Source of the DNA: Crambe crambe
Taxonomy: Eukaryota > Porifera > Demospongiae > Poecilosclerida > Crambeidae
Length of the DNA stretch: 64,000 bases
Assembly (NCBI GenBank): GCA_963924555.1
Contig: OZ004592.1
Location: 4,154,001-4,218,000, forward strand
Direction: 5' to 3'
Below the pieces are notes generated by a model. The model did no database searches. It was not told the DNA's origin and worked only from the letters and a program-made list of their open reading frames with translations. Positions within the stretch are counted from its first letter, which is position 1. Each line of letters opens with the position of its first letter. A program made the translations under genes and the position numbers. Positions 22,346-34,940 of this stretch are shown here, piece by piece.

Positions 22346-23415
22346 GAGACACCCTCTCTAATAAGGACACTTTGTTACATCCAAAATGTACTCTTTTAGT
22401 ACAAATAAATAAGGCCACCCCTCTATAAAGGCCGTAGAGTTTGGCAAGCAAGGGGTTAAGTACATGTACCACCCATATGCAACCAAGACATCACAACATC
22501 TAATGTTGTCCTAAACTTATGCTTCAAGTATTCTGTATTCTGATTTGCTGCCTATTATGTCTGATTATGTATTCATAATTGCTGATAAGGAGATAATGCT
22601 GAGCATAACCCTTCCTCCTGTCTCTGATTGCTCCTCTCCTTCCCCCTATATATTGTACCATCTCACTTTGACCCTAGCATGGATAATGTTGAGAATTCGT
22701 AGACATGGCCCACCTCTGACAGTTGACATCGACTGTTCTGTACTCAATGTTGAGACCCTTTACCCACTTTACCTTACTTGATGTGTATAGAGTGGTAAAA
22801 TGTTGAGGTGTGTATCCAGAGAGGTTGTCATTATGATTGTTTATTTTCTGTTTCACTATGGTCCCTTTTATTATGTATGGGTAGACCGTTGGAAAGCTAA
22901 AATTTTGGTGGTAAAAAGGTTCTACCAGCAAGTCTATAGAAGATGAATGATTTCAGATTTTAAAAAATTTTTTATTTTGGTGGTTATCAACCCTTAAAGG
23001 TGAAGGTATCATGTCTGAGTCAGAATTGAGGATGAATAGTCCATAGTCATGCACTACTACTGGCACTACTTCCACTGCAGACTTCACTATAGTCTTGTAG
23101 TGGTCCCTTGAGGTGGATCATTGCTTCCATCAGTGACAAATGGTAATGGAAGCAATTTCCTCTTAGAATAGATGATACAACTACTGTGACTTCCCATAAC
23201 TATCACATCTTACATCCTATAAAAGTAGCACTCTACACATACATCCCATTCATGTCACTGTGAACAAAAATAACACTCAGTTTTATTCTTCAGCTTCTAA
23301 GGTATACTGATGGGTACATTCAAACCTAATCACATGACCAAATCACATGACCACTTCCAATGGGTTGCCAAACTCATTCATTACTCCTTACAAATGCAGA
23401 ATTCCTTGCAATCCA
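22346..23415. other. Intergenic DNA left of the KDZ element
   Basis: No gene or repeat recognised apart from short AT-rich tracts. Open frames at 22545-22781 and 22674-22931 overlap each other on opposite strands and show no motif. Confidence 0.4.
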
Positions 23416-23460
23416 ATGTCCTATGAGAGTGATGTCCAGTAGTGCCACAACTAATCCCAG

Positions 23461-25215
23461 TACCTCCTGGACAATATATAGTATCCCAGGTATACTGGGA
23501 TAGTCCTGGGATATCCTAGAGGTAACAAAAGAGGGCCCCATGTCCTAAAATACTAAGTATACCAGGTATTGGAAAGTCTTGGGGTGTCCTAGAGATAACA
23601 GGAGGACCCCATGTCCCAAAATACTAGGTATACCAGGTATACTGGGAGAGTCCTGGGATATCCTAGAGGTAACAGGAGGACTCCTGATCCCAAGTATACT
23701 AGGAGAGTCCTGGAATGTCCTAGAGGTAACAGGAGGACCACAGGTCCTGAAATACCATATCCCAGGTATACCAGGAGAGTCCTGGGATATCCTAGGGTAA
23801 CAGGAGGACAGGTCCCAAAATACTAAGTATCCCAGGTAGTCCTGGGATATCCTAGGGTAACAGGAGGACCGCAGGTCCCAAAATACTAAGTATCCCAGGT
23901 AGTCCTGGGATATCATAGAGATAACAGGAGGACCCCAGGTCCCGAAATGCTAAGTATCCCAGGTATACTGGGAGAGTCCTGGGATATCCTAGAGGTAACA
24001 GGAGGACCCCAGGTCCCGAAATACTAAGTATCCCAGGTAGTCCTGGGATATCATAGAGATAACAGGAGGACCCCAGGTCCCGAAATGCTAAGTATCCCAG
24101 GTATACTGGGAGAGTCCTGGGATATCCTAGAGGTAACAGGAGGACCCCAGGTCCCGAAATACTAAGTATCCCAGGTAGTCCTGGGATATCATAGAGATAA
24201 CAGGAGGACCCCAGGTCCCGAAATGCTAAGTATCCCAGGTATACTGGGAGAGTCCTGGGATATCCTAGAGGTAACAGGAGGACCCCAGGTCCCGAAATAC
24301 TAAGTATCCCAGGTAGTCCTGGGATATCATAGAGATAACAGGAGGACCCCAGGTCCCGAAATGCTAAGTATCCCAGGTATACTGGGAGAGTCCTGGGATA
24401 TCCTAGAGGTAACAGGAGGACCCCAGGTCCCGAAATACTAAGTATCCCAGGTAGTCCTGGGATATCATAGAGATAACAGGAGGACCCCAGGTCCCGAAAT
24501 GCTAAGTATCCCAGGTATACTGGGAGAGTCCTGGGATATCCTAGAGGTAACAGGAGGACCCCAGGTCCCGAAATACTAAGTATCGCAGGTAGTCCTGGGA
24601 TATCATAGAGGTAACAGAAGGACCTCAGGTCCCAAAATACTAAGTATCCCAGGTATACTGGGAGAGTCCTGGGATATCCTAGAGGTAACAGGAGGACCCC
24701 AGGTCCCGAAATACTAAGTATCCCAGGTAGTCCTGGGATGTCCTAGAGATAACAGGAGGACCCAAGGTCCCGAAATACTAAGCATCCCAGGTATACTGGG
24801 AGAGTCCTGGGATATCCTAGAGGTAACAGGAGGACCCCAGGTCCCGAAATACTAAGTATCCCAGGTAGTCCTGGGATATCATAGAGGTAACAGAAGGACC
24901 TCAGGTCCCGAAATACTAAGTATCCCAGGTATACTGGGAGAGTCCTGGGTTATCATAGAGGTAACAAGAGGACCCCAGGTTCCAAAATACTAAGCATCCC
25001 AGGTATACTGGGAGAGTCCTGGGATATCCTAGAGGTAACAGGAGGACCGCAGGTCCCAAAATACTAAGTATCCCAGGTAGTCCTGGGATGTCCTAGAGAT
25101 AACAGGAGGACCCAAGGTCCCGAAATACTAAGCATCCCAGGTATACTGGGAGAGTCCTGAGATATCCTAGAGGTAACAAGAAGACCCCAGGTCCCAAAAT
25201 ACTAGGTATCCCAAG
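23461..25215 (+). repeat. Left subterminal minisatellite, 138-bp higher-order repeat
   Basis: Two related units alternate. One of 74 bp contains ggtatactgggagagtcctg, and one of 64 bp goes straight from ggtagtcctggg. The 138-bp period is exact between starts at 23954, 24092, 24230, 24368 and 24506, and looser outside. Both units share aacaggaggacc and caggtcccgaaat. The reverse complement of this array forms the right array. Reading frames across it are artefacts of the repeat. Confidence 0.95.
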
Positions 25216-25334
25216 TACACTGAGGGATATAGCTGGCCTAGTCCCCAGGCCCTCCTTTTTAATATAGCTAGTCTTTGCACTGTGGTTAAAGAATCATGCA
25301 GTAGAGGCACACATGGCTGAAAATTAAATTTAGT

Positions 25335-28300
25335 TTAGAGTGATTGTGAATTCTTCCTTCTATTATGTAGATCACAGAGGTATAGTATGTAAAACATGAA
25401 ATGTTGCTTGTTCATGTGCCGGGTTATGCGAGCATATCGTGACAACCAAGAGAATGTCTGTTCACATATCTCTGTATCAACCTACAAACATGTAGAAAAA
25501 TTAGTTTACAATTTCTATTCCTCAGGATGCTGTTATATCACTAGCTATACCTTTTCTAATTCGATGAAATCATTCGGGTTACAGTGAGCTCTGCACCATG
25601 GATCTATGTGCCCCTTAAAGTGCATTTTGTCCACGACTATATGCATTTGTGCTATCCTTTCAGCTGTGGCAGTTTGTTCTCTCCTTTTACGACTGGAAGC
25701 AAATTTTCTTAAATGGCATCCATCATCATATACCAAAAAATCTTAAAATAATAATAGTGAAACAGATGAACTTGAGTATACTTTCAACCTACTGATATCA
25801 GATGTTGATGTTTGATTCATCTCCATAAAGCTATGTATACTGCCATACACCTGAGATTTTGATTCAGCCAAGAAAAGCTCTTCAGCCAATGTAATTATCC
25901 CACATGGCCATATACCCGCTAAAATTCCTGTGATTATAACCATACAAATAATTTATAGCTATGACTACGTACTTTGTGCTCAGAACTTTGATCATAATTA
26001 TTATTGTTCTGTATACATCATTGTGTGCTAATCTAAGAACTTGTGGTAATCAAAGCAAACCTAGCATATGGCACACATGGACCATATGCGCATATCCATA
26101 TTTTAAGTGGCATAATAACTAAGTTTGGAGCTAGGTACCTACATTCATAACCAAAGATTATTAGTATCAGAGAGTGCGGTAGCACTCTCTATGTAGGGAT
26201 GACTCGGACGGCCGCGCGCGCCGCCTATAGACTAATACAAAAGTGAAATTCCAGTTCCCCCACTTAGACCTAACAAAAGCTACTGTGAATGATTATCCAG
26301 CCTACTAGAGCCTACTACAATGTGCAGACCAAGTTTCAGGACCAGGGAGCTTACCGTTTCAGAAATACGGCAAGCAGGTAAACCGCTATATTCTTCTTCT
26401 TCTCTATTATTATTATTATTATTATTCTTCTTATTATTATTCTTCTTAGACAACCATATCTCTCGAACCACTCAAGCTACAGCTATGATTTCTGGACAAA
26501 TCCACTCCAAATTCTACGAACTACGATCTTTTCTACTCGTTGATCCTCGAAAGAGTCGATGAAAAAGGAGACACTAAGGAGCACAGCACTCGACTAATTC
26601 AATTAGGAAGCCATCTTTTCTATAATACGCATGCGCATGTATTTGATATCCAATTATTCGAAATTATAATATTATTCAGCTGCCTCTAGCTAGCTAGCTA
26701 GGTATAGGTAGCTAGAATAGTGCTAGTGATGATGATGATAGACTACTGTATCGACTCGGGGATTTAGATTCAACAAGGTAGACTCTATTTCAGCATCTTC
26801 TACCTCCACCTTGACTCGTTGATAGTGATTGGGCTGGTATGCTATTGGAGAACTATTCTTCTTTCATCTGTCCCTGCATACACATAGAAGAATGAACTCT
26901 ATACATAGCTAAAACCATAAAAGAGAGGAAAAAAAGACCAGGAACAAGTAAGGGAAAAAGCATTTCGTGAAAGCTACCCGACGTATATGTAGGGATTGTT
27001 GGCTGGATATACAGAACAAAGATTCCATCCTTCTTGTTTCCTTACTTTTTTGTGCAGTGGTCATCCCTACATCTTTTTTCATTTCACGAAATGCTTTTTC
27101 CCTTACTTGTTAGCAATTTCATAATACCCACAAAATGACCCACATAGAGACCTAAGGGGTAGGAGATCAAGTAGGGAATTAGGCATCATGTCACTTGAAT
27201 ATTGGGTTCCTAGCCCCCTTCAAAAATATTGGTGTGCTGTAATTAGGAATTTAGTGCAAGTGCATGTACCTGCTGTGCGATGATGCAGTTTTTCTTTGTC
27301 CTTTTCTGTGTTACACTGCACATTTGTGGACTCATCCAGTTCAGGAGTAAACACTCTATAATTATTATAATAATCTAAGACTACCATTATATGTACAAGT
27401 TAAATTTGATAATTTGGCAGTCTGTCTTGGGGCTCGAGTGTATCTCGCGCATGCAGCGAGCAATGAGCTGTGCACGCAAGATCAGATTAGCTAGCAAGCT
27501 CCGTTACTAGCTATTTTGCGATCATGATGGCTCTTTGAAAGTTCCTGAAGAAGGAAAGGGAGTGTTTCCTTGACAGAAGCTCAGTTAAAAGATAGATCGT
27601 GAAGTGAAGAGGACTGCTGCTTCCCTCGGCTAGTTAGCTCAATGCACAAATGCGCGATAACATACTGCTGCCAATAATAATGTCTGCCAAAAGCCTCCTT
27701 GGTACAAATGCCAAATAAAACTCCCGCCAAAATTAACTCGTATACGGTATATATTTAGATACTAGCTGCACACACTGGAGTAATGAAGTGACAAGTAGAA
27801 TAAACAGTTCGAAACAGTTCAAGTGAATGCTGTACGGCTGCTCTTTGAAACAGATGTAGTGGTAAACATACTACATCTGCATACATAGCTACTGAAATAT
27901 ACTTCACTAACCCGTCACTCTCTTTTACAACAGTTCGAGATTGCTGCAAAGTAGAAGTATGGCTGTTATTCACATCAAAAGTGAGAGTGTGGATTTTTTG
28001 TCCCACGCCTGTTAATTCAATGGATTCCTTGACTGTAGACATAGCATTCCTCTCAAACTCTTCAATGATGGCTGATGGAACATTTTCTGCTGGTTCCCAA
28101 GTTACATCACATCTTTCCTTTCCCAACCACAATACCTGTGGGGGGAATAAAGATGATACTTTTATTTTTTCCACACTTAGAATCTGACCAGGGTTTCTTT
28201 CATTATTATACCCAAGGGGGAAGGTTATGTAAAATATGGGGAGTAGGCATATCCACATGCTTGTGCATGGAAAATTTTTGGCCTGACCATGCCCACTTTT

Positions 28301-30136
28301 GCCTAACCACCCCTTTGGATAAACTGCTCGCTTGAAATGACTTTATATATTGAGATGCTTAATTTACTGAAATCCCAATGACACCCCCTGAAAGAAACCC
28401 TGCCAACTAATGAAAACATTTTCTGTGCTAAGACCAAGGGATCTCTATGAATATGAAAACCATGAGCTTAAATAACTGCTTCTTAAGACCATAAATAAAA
28501 AGGAATGAACAGAATTTGGACAGCTAGCTATTATTCTCACCTCATAAAAAGTGTTGTTTCTAGTGATTTTCTTATTGAGTAATATTTCTATTACCCCTCG
28601 GTTTCCACGTGGGTCAAGAGAAGAAAGCTGCTTCATATGGCGAGGCTTGTGTGATGTACAAAATAAACTTTGTTGTTCAGGTGTTTCCATACATCCAGTT
28701 TTCACACTTCCTGGTAGGCCTTCATATTCTATGAACCCAGCATCTTCTGCTCCACACACAGGACGATTATTCTTTTGGTTACCATCCAAAACAAGGACTT
28801 TCCCACAGCCTTCTTTCTGGCAATGATGAGCTGTATATTATAGAGATCATTGTGAGTGTAATATTGCAGTTTGTCAACCAGTCATCACAGCGCACATCAT
28901 TTTGCATACTCTAGCTACAGGCTCCATACAATTGAATAATCTTGCATTATAATGTTTGTTGGTTTTTTTGTTTTTGTTTAATCTGTGGCCATGACCTGTT
29001 AGACTGCTCTATTCTATCATCACACTATCTTAGAGTGCATTTAGCCCCCAACCTTCTTTGAAGTGAATATTACTAGCTTATTTACTGATTACCTGAGTAT
29101 TTCACATGGAATGCACGTTGGTAAACTGGGAAGAATTGCAAAAGTGTCTCTTTTAGATCAGAGGAGAAAGTAATTCTTTTGATAGTGTCTGGGTACCAAG
29201 AAAGGACATTCAATATGGCATATCTGAAATGAGCGGCTTCAAGCCTCCTTCTGTCCAATTTGCAGCGGTGAACCTCACTGTAAATGTACCCCATTGATAA
29301 ACTTTTTTTTTTTAAATTTATCTCTAACAACTTATATTTTTGATAAGAAACTTGCCAACAATTTTTTTCTTTGAAGACCAAATAAAAAAGTTGGCTGTTT
29401 CTTGTAAAAAATAGAAATTGTTTGAGATTAAAAATTAATAACTGAAAAAGAGAGCTTAAAATAATAAAGGTATTGTAACCTACCTCTTCTCCTCCAAATA
29501 TCCATGGATGTCATTATATAGCTCAGCTCTCTGTTTGTAGCTGATTTGTCCTATCAATACTTCTTTATCGAGACGACGAAGCATGTCCAAACAGAAAGCT
29601 GTCTCACGAGATGACATGAAATACAGTTCTTTCTGCCAGTCATTATCGTACTTCACTTCACTACAGTCGCCTTGGGTATAGTATCCGTAATGCTGCTGGA
29701 ATGAGCACCCTTTTCTACGGCAATACCTGGTATAGTGGGTAGCAGGCAGTGTCCCCAACCTATCATCGTAGAGAGTGACATTAGATGTCCGGCCACCTCT
29801 TGTGTACAGTTTTGATCCACAGGTTATGCACTTTGTCTTACTTGAAATTAATATAATCCCAAGAGATGCATCACTTCCTACTCTCTTCATCATCACAATT
29901 TCTTCAATCAGTTCTCTATCTGAAGCGAGTGCTCCATTATCCATACATTGAATGTTTTCAATTAACTGAAGGGCCTGTTCAGGATCCAAAGAATTTCTAT
30001 CTTCCTTTCCCTTCAAAGCAAATGCCGCAACATTCTCTGAATAATTGGGCATATCTTGTGGGAAGTATGTAGCTGCAAATTCCAATCTCCTCAGCACTGA
30101 AGCATCCTTTATTGACTTAGTAGCTAGGGAAAGCAT
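25335..30136 (-). CDS. KDZ-family transposase, eight exons, 636 aa, apparently intact
   Basis: Exons (minus): 30136-29484, 29277-29093, 28830-28541, 28135-27912, 27355-27270, 25927-25793, 25741-25551 and 25481-25335, all GT/AG with matching phases. Residues 103-144 hold a CxC-type zinc cluster (CITCGSKL, then YCRRKGC). Around 281-288 is a second Cys/His group (HHCQKEGC). Residues 372-405 form a chromodomain-like strand and helix (YEVLWLGKERCDVTWEPAEN, then VPSAIIEEFE). The C-terminal KDZ core shows CNTEKDK, then RTAGILAGIWPCGII, SKSQVYGSIHSF, VYDDGCHLRKF, DKMHFKGHIDPWC and VDTEICEQTFSWLSRYARI. The acidic residues of YDDGC and EQTFSW are plausible catalytic positions. Family knowledge: KDZ transposases have an RNase H fold and cut and paste large elements. 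An acceptor-like ctttccctag just after the chosen ATG leaves room for an upstream exon. Confidence 0.8.
25928..27269. other. Intron 5 of the KDZ gene, with nested repeats
   Basis: Holds a small repeat near 26165-26260 related to the one at 8745, a TTA/TTC microsatellite at about 26395-26450, and a family B MITE remnant at 26945-27115. Reading frames at 26280-26562 come from the microsatellite. Confidence 0.55.
27356..27911. other. Intron 4 of the KDZ gene
   Basis: More GC-rich than its surroundings, with gcgcatgcagcgagcaatga at about 27449. No coding motif found on either strand. Confidence 0.4.
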
Positions 30137-30323
30137 ACTATTAGTTAGCTAGTACAAGATTTCACAATGAAAAAGCACAATGTGGTGCACATGCTTTTAT
30201 GCACATGTGCAGAAAGCATGTGTATGTGATAATTTCATGCACATGTGCAGAAAGCACATGGTTGTGCCAGGTTGATATTTTCTGTCACAGAGTATAGCAG
30301 CAAGTTAGAACTGTGCATATATT
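30137..30323. promoter_or_regulatory. Divergent 187-bp promoter between the KDZ and DUF3987-like genes
   Basis: The two start codons face away from each other across 187 bp. It contains two near-identical blocks, atgcacatgtgcagaaagc at about 30200 and 30238, each with the palindrome gcacatgtgc, plus further CATGTG/CACATG hexamers. Paired symmetric sites midway between two divergent genes fit a shared regulator, possibly an element-encoded one. No TATA box is obvious. The role is inferred. Confidence 0.55.
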
Positions 30324-32374
30324 ATGGCTTCTCCTGGTCGAGGTGATAGAAGGGCTAAGCTTATGGATCTGAAAGAAAGACTTGAAAAGTGCTGGAAGTT
30401 GTCATTGAATTGGAGTCTTTATCCTCTGCATATTGAAAAGGTGATTAGCTACAGGCTAATTCTACAATATTAATCCTGTGCTAAATTTCCAGGGTTGTGC
30501 TCAGATTGGGAGAGCTATTGATATGCCACCAGATGCTGTCCTGAGTGGGATATTACTTTTGCTCAGTTTTTGTATGTCTCACTGCACAGTGACTGTGCCG
30601 GGAACAGTGTGGGTGGAGCCAGCAATCTTATGGATTGCCATCTCAATGCCCACAGGGAGTGGAAAAACACCTCTTTTCATGTTCCTAACTAGCATTCTTA
30701 GGAAGGTGCGCTCCAAATTGCAGTTAACTAAGTCCCACCCCCCATGGCTTCTGGATGAAGCCAGCTTCGAAAAAATGGGTGAACTCATGTCAAGCAATAA
30801 TTCGAAGCTGCTAGGCATGTATGACGAATTATCTACCTTCCTAGCCCAAATAAATGTCTATAGGGGTAAAGGTCTTTGTGAATCACATGACCTTTCAACT
30901 TTCCTGTCATTGTACACAGGAAAATCATGGACACGTGCCACAGGTAAAATGTCTTAAACTCTTTAGTTACACATGAATTATATAATAGTGGGTTCTATTT
31001 TTAGTATCTGGGGATGCCAATTTTAGCATGGAACGAACAGCATTGACTGTGGGGGGATTCACACAACCCACTGTTGCCCGGGCCCTTATTGAGCTTCCAG
31101 CAAGCATTGAAAAGGGCCTAACACAGCGCTTCCTCTGGATATTTCCAAAACCTTCCTTCGCAAAATTTGATTCTCTAGAACTTATTGAAGAAGAGTTTTC
31201 TACATACCTTGGTGAGCTCCTTGCATGGTATGCTAGTAGTATAAGGATATTAATGCCCACAATGTATCATTATGCATTAATCATTTATAATGTTCTCTAT
31301 AGTTGAAAGACTTGTCTCCATATGGCAAAAAGGAAAAAAGGTCCTAAATTTTGAAATCCCCTCAAGCCCAGAGTTTGCAACATTCTATAACTCAGCCCAA
31401 CAAAAAATCAGTTGTCTTTCTGTGGTGGATGAACTGCTGGCTGGTATGTCTGAATTTACCATCAAATTTACATTTTATCAAAAAGTAGAGAGGCAGCCAC
31501 ACTAGTTATCCATATACCAATAATGTATAATCCAATTTTTAACTACACATAGGCATGCTAAGCAAAGCAAAAGGCCAGGTCCTTCGAGTGGCAGCTTCAC
31601 TACACATCCTAATGAGCGATCATCATCATGAGGTTGATGGAACAATAATAGTGTCAGAGGTTCCTAATGTGATATCAAAGGAGGCAATAATAGCTGCCCA
31701 AAATTTTGTTAACACTTGCTGTCAGCATGCTGCATACATTTCTGGCAGAGGTAAAATAGAGGATGAAATTGAAAAGATATCAACAGCTGCAGGTATGTAC
31801 AACTACTTTTAAATTTCTCTGGTGTGCCTCTAATGGACAATGGTAAAGTAGCTAGCTCTATATAGACGTAGGCCTGATTAGACACACAACCTTCACTAAC
31901 TATACTTTTTTAGATGAGGTTGTAGAGGAAGGATCAGTTGCAACTACCACTTCAGTTGCAGCTTATTGCTTGGGGCTGCCTGGGAAGAATCTGTACCTTA
32001 GTGCTTTATTGGCAGCAAAAAAGTTTCGTGGCCGTGGCAACAAAAAAAAGGCTTTGGAAGCATTTGAAATGCTGGAGAAAGAGGGCATTGGAAGGCTGGA
32101 TTCTAAAGAGAGCCGCAGAGGAGCATCGGCTGTAAGTATAATAGTAGTTGCAATCAAGAACAAGAGTATTATATGGTAATCTCTCAGGTATATGTATTCA
32201 TAAAGGAGACAATTGACAAGAACAATATGGAAACCATGGCAGAGAAATTATCCAAATTTGGCATATCACTGTCAGTATACCAAAGAGCAATGCGAATGGA
32301 GGAAATCAGGTCTGTCGATATTACGCATGCCCTAAGTAGTTATAATAATATTAATTTCCATTTAATATAACGCG

Positions 32375-32405
<31 letters not shown>

Positions 32406-32656
32406 TCTTTTAATACCTGGGACTACTAATACAGATCTCATGAAGATAAACGTCCCCGAGATTACACACCATCCCCCAAGAAGAATGGCAATAGTAAAGG
32501 AAGATCCCCATTCAGAAAGCGTTTATGTATGGAAGGCAGGTAAGCAGTGGATATACAATTACAAATATTCCTTAAGTAGTTACAAATGGATACAGAGAAA
32601 CTGCCAACTCAGGAAATGAGAAGAACATGGAAGAAAACTGCCAGGATGTCAAGTAA
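30324..32656 (+). CDS. DUF3987-like P-loop ATPase, nine exons, 553 aa, apparently intact
   Basis: Exons: 30324-30440, 30493-30943, 31005-31211, 31303-31443, 31553-31792, 31914-32131, 32188-32309, 32435-32539 and 32596-32656. All phases join and the frame closes at TAA 32654-32656. Walker A is PTGSGKTP (about residues 92-99), a Walker B-like YDEL follows (about 150), and LDEASFEKMGELM lies between. The third exon reads TVGGFTQPTVARALIEL and GLTQRFLWIFPKP, the Q-x-x-x-G-L-x-Q-R-F pattern of DUF3987 proteins. These resemble the ATPase part of primase-helicases of mobile elements. The C-terminus is basic (RDYTPSPKKNGNSKGRSPFR). It starts 187 bp from the KDZ gene and lies inside the same inverted ends. 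A role in element replication or repair is inferred. Confidence 0.75.
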
Positions 32657-33715
32657 GAAAATAATAATGTACTTTTAATCGTTAATTCCCATTAAGGTGA
32701 TGCATCCAGGCATCTTAATGATTAGTTAAGGTTCCAGTATACTGTTGAATGCAATCTTTACTATTATAAAACTTTCTAAATAATGCACACTGAGTAACAT
32801 GGCTTATTGTAGTAAGGGTAGTATTTACACAGCTAGTATTCTTGCTGTTCAATGCTTTCGAACTGCTGTTTTGAATGGTTATTTTCACACATAGCTTGAT
32901 TGAAGTATGTGTATACATTGTTTGGAAGCCTTCATCATGGCTCTCTCTTTGGCACTTCAAACAATCACTAGTTCGTGTACACTGCAATCTCTGTTGTTTT
33001 TGTTCACTGCTCAGTTCTCTGCATGTCATAATGCGCTTGATTTGTTGGCAAAGACGACCAAGAAGCATCATCTTCAAGGTGTAGAGTTACCATGTAGTGA
33101 CTGCAAGCCTGAGCCTGTCTGTTTATCCTTAGTACTGTAGTGAAGCTTGTGTCTAGAGCTAATGCACATATTCAAGGTGCCGAGGCAAAAAGGCTACTCA
33201 CTTTTTCCCTAGCCAAGAATCTGTCTTTGGATGCTGCTTTAAGCTTGACTCTATATTGCCCAATAAAGGAAGTATGGCCCAATAAAGGAAGTATGGCCTT
33301 TTGAATTAACATAATCCAGCTTTTCAATGAATTTTGGCAAATAAAGCAGTATCTTCATTTGATAAGACCTAGACATAATAGGAATTTTAACTTAAGATTT
33401 AATAAGTTTGATATGCCATAACAGTTTTCACATGTAGCTATAATTTTTTGGTATAGCCTGGGCCAGTACAATATTGTTGTGATCACCTTCTATTTGAAAA
33501 TTAATTTTCATGTATACTGGAACCTTAAAATACTATTGAGCTCATAATATATATTTTTGTTGTTTTGTTTTGAACAGAGAAAGTGACTAAGGAAGTGTTA
33601 TATTCTCCTCCATTGTGACTCATCAATTTATACCCTACTCACTACTCATCAATTCATTATCCTATTCATTATCATCTACTCATCATTATTGTAATACAAC
33701 TCTTCCATGATATGA
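32657..33715. other. Non-coding DNA right of the DUF3987-like gene
   Basis: Contains a repeat at 32757-33140 whose reverse complement is at 48905-49275 in intron 3 of the ROCO gene. Open frames in that stretch are carried by both copies in different states and show no family motif. The rest is AT-rich with short taaaggaagtatggccca duplicates at about 33263. Confidence 0.5.
32757..33140. repeat. 380-bp interspersed repeat, nested in the KDZ element
   Basis: Shares long strings in reverse orientation with 48905-49275, for example gtgtacactgcaatctctg against cagagattgcagtgtacat. It has been inserted or copied at two unrelated places. No terminal repeats were identified. Confidence 0.7.
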
Positions 33716-33726
33716 GTGCTTCACCA

Positions 33727-34940
33727 GATATATCCCAGGACTCTCCCAGTATACCTGGTATTAGGACCTGGAGTCCTCCTGTTAACCTCTAGGCTATTCC
33801 AGAATACCTGGGATCCTCCTGTTACAACCCAGAACTACTTTAAGACCTGGGGTCCTCCTGTTACCTATAGGATATCCCAGGACTACTCCGAGGATACCTG
33901 TGATGCTTCGTATTTCGGGACCTGTTACCTATAGGATATCCCAGGGATACCTGGCATCTCCATGATTATCCCAGGATACCGTAAGACTCTTTCAGGCACA
34001 AAAACCTGGAATATCCCAGGACTATCCTCTTCCAGTTTGCATGGACCTTGGGGTTCTCCTGTTACCTCTAGGATATCCCAGGACTATCCCGGTATACCTG
34101 GGTTACTTAGTAGTTTGGGACCTGTTACCTATAGGATATTCCAGGGATATCTGGGATACTTAGCATCTCCAGGACTATCCCAGGATACCATAAGACTCTT
34201 TCAGGATACCTGGAACATGCTGGACTATCCCAGGATACCTGGGATACTTAGTACCTATAGGATATCCCAGGGATACCTCCATAAGACTCCTTCAGGGTAC
34301 CTGGAATATGCCGGACTATCCCAGGAAACCTGGGATACTTAGTATTTCGGGACCTGTTACCTGTAGGATATCCCACTTAGCATCTCCAGGACTATCCCAG
34401 GAGACTCTTTCAAGATACCTGGGATATCTGGGATACTTAGCATCTCCAGGACTATCCCAGGATACCTGGGATACTTAGTACCTATAGGATATCCCAGGGA
34501 TACCTCCATAAGACTCTTTCAGGGTACCTGGAATATGCCAGACTATCCCAGGAAACCTGGGATACTTAGTATTTCGGGACCTGTTACCTGTAGGATATCC
34601 CACTTAGCATCTCCAGGACTATCCCAGGAGATTCTTTCAAGATACCTGGAATATCCCAGGACCAGTTTACATGGACCTGGGGTTCTCCTGTTACCTCTAG
34701 GGCATCCCAGGACTATACCTGGGATACTTAGTATTTTGGGACCTGGGATCCTCCTGTTACTTCTAGGACATCCCAGGATTATCTCTGGGATACTTGTAGC
34801 TATCTCTGGTTCTGGGGTATACATTTACTACAGGACTATCCCAGTATAATATCTCGGAATGATTATTACTGTGAGATATTATGTACTGCTGGTGCTCCAA
34901 TGGGACATCTGGGACAATCCCAGAGGTAACAAGATTCCTG
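33727..34940 (-). repeat. Right subterminal minisatellite, inverted relative to the left array
   Basis: Units such as cccaggactatcccaggata and tcctcctgttacctctagga are the reverse complement of the left array's units. This array is less regular, with deletions and block shuffles, for example a roughly 260-bp block beginning ctatcccaggaaacctggga repeated near 34316 and 34545. Its orientation relative to the element end is the same as on the left, so the arrays act as part of the inverted termini. Confidence 0.9.

Noticed and set aside
23545-23916. Repeated reading frames in the minisatellite, and a CRISPR-like look
   Set aside because: Units are contiguous and homogenised, with no unique spacers, in a eukaryotic transposon context. 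The frames are a by-product of the period.
26280-26562. Poly-Asn/Lys and poly-Leu frames
   Set aside because: Produced by the TTA/TTC microsatellite in both orientations.
33716-34849. Repeat-rich frames in the right satellite array
   Set aside because: Same reason as for the left array; no conserved start and the frames break at each block shuffle.
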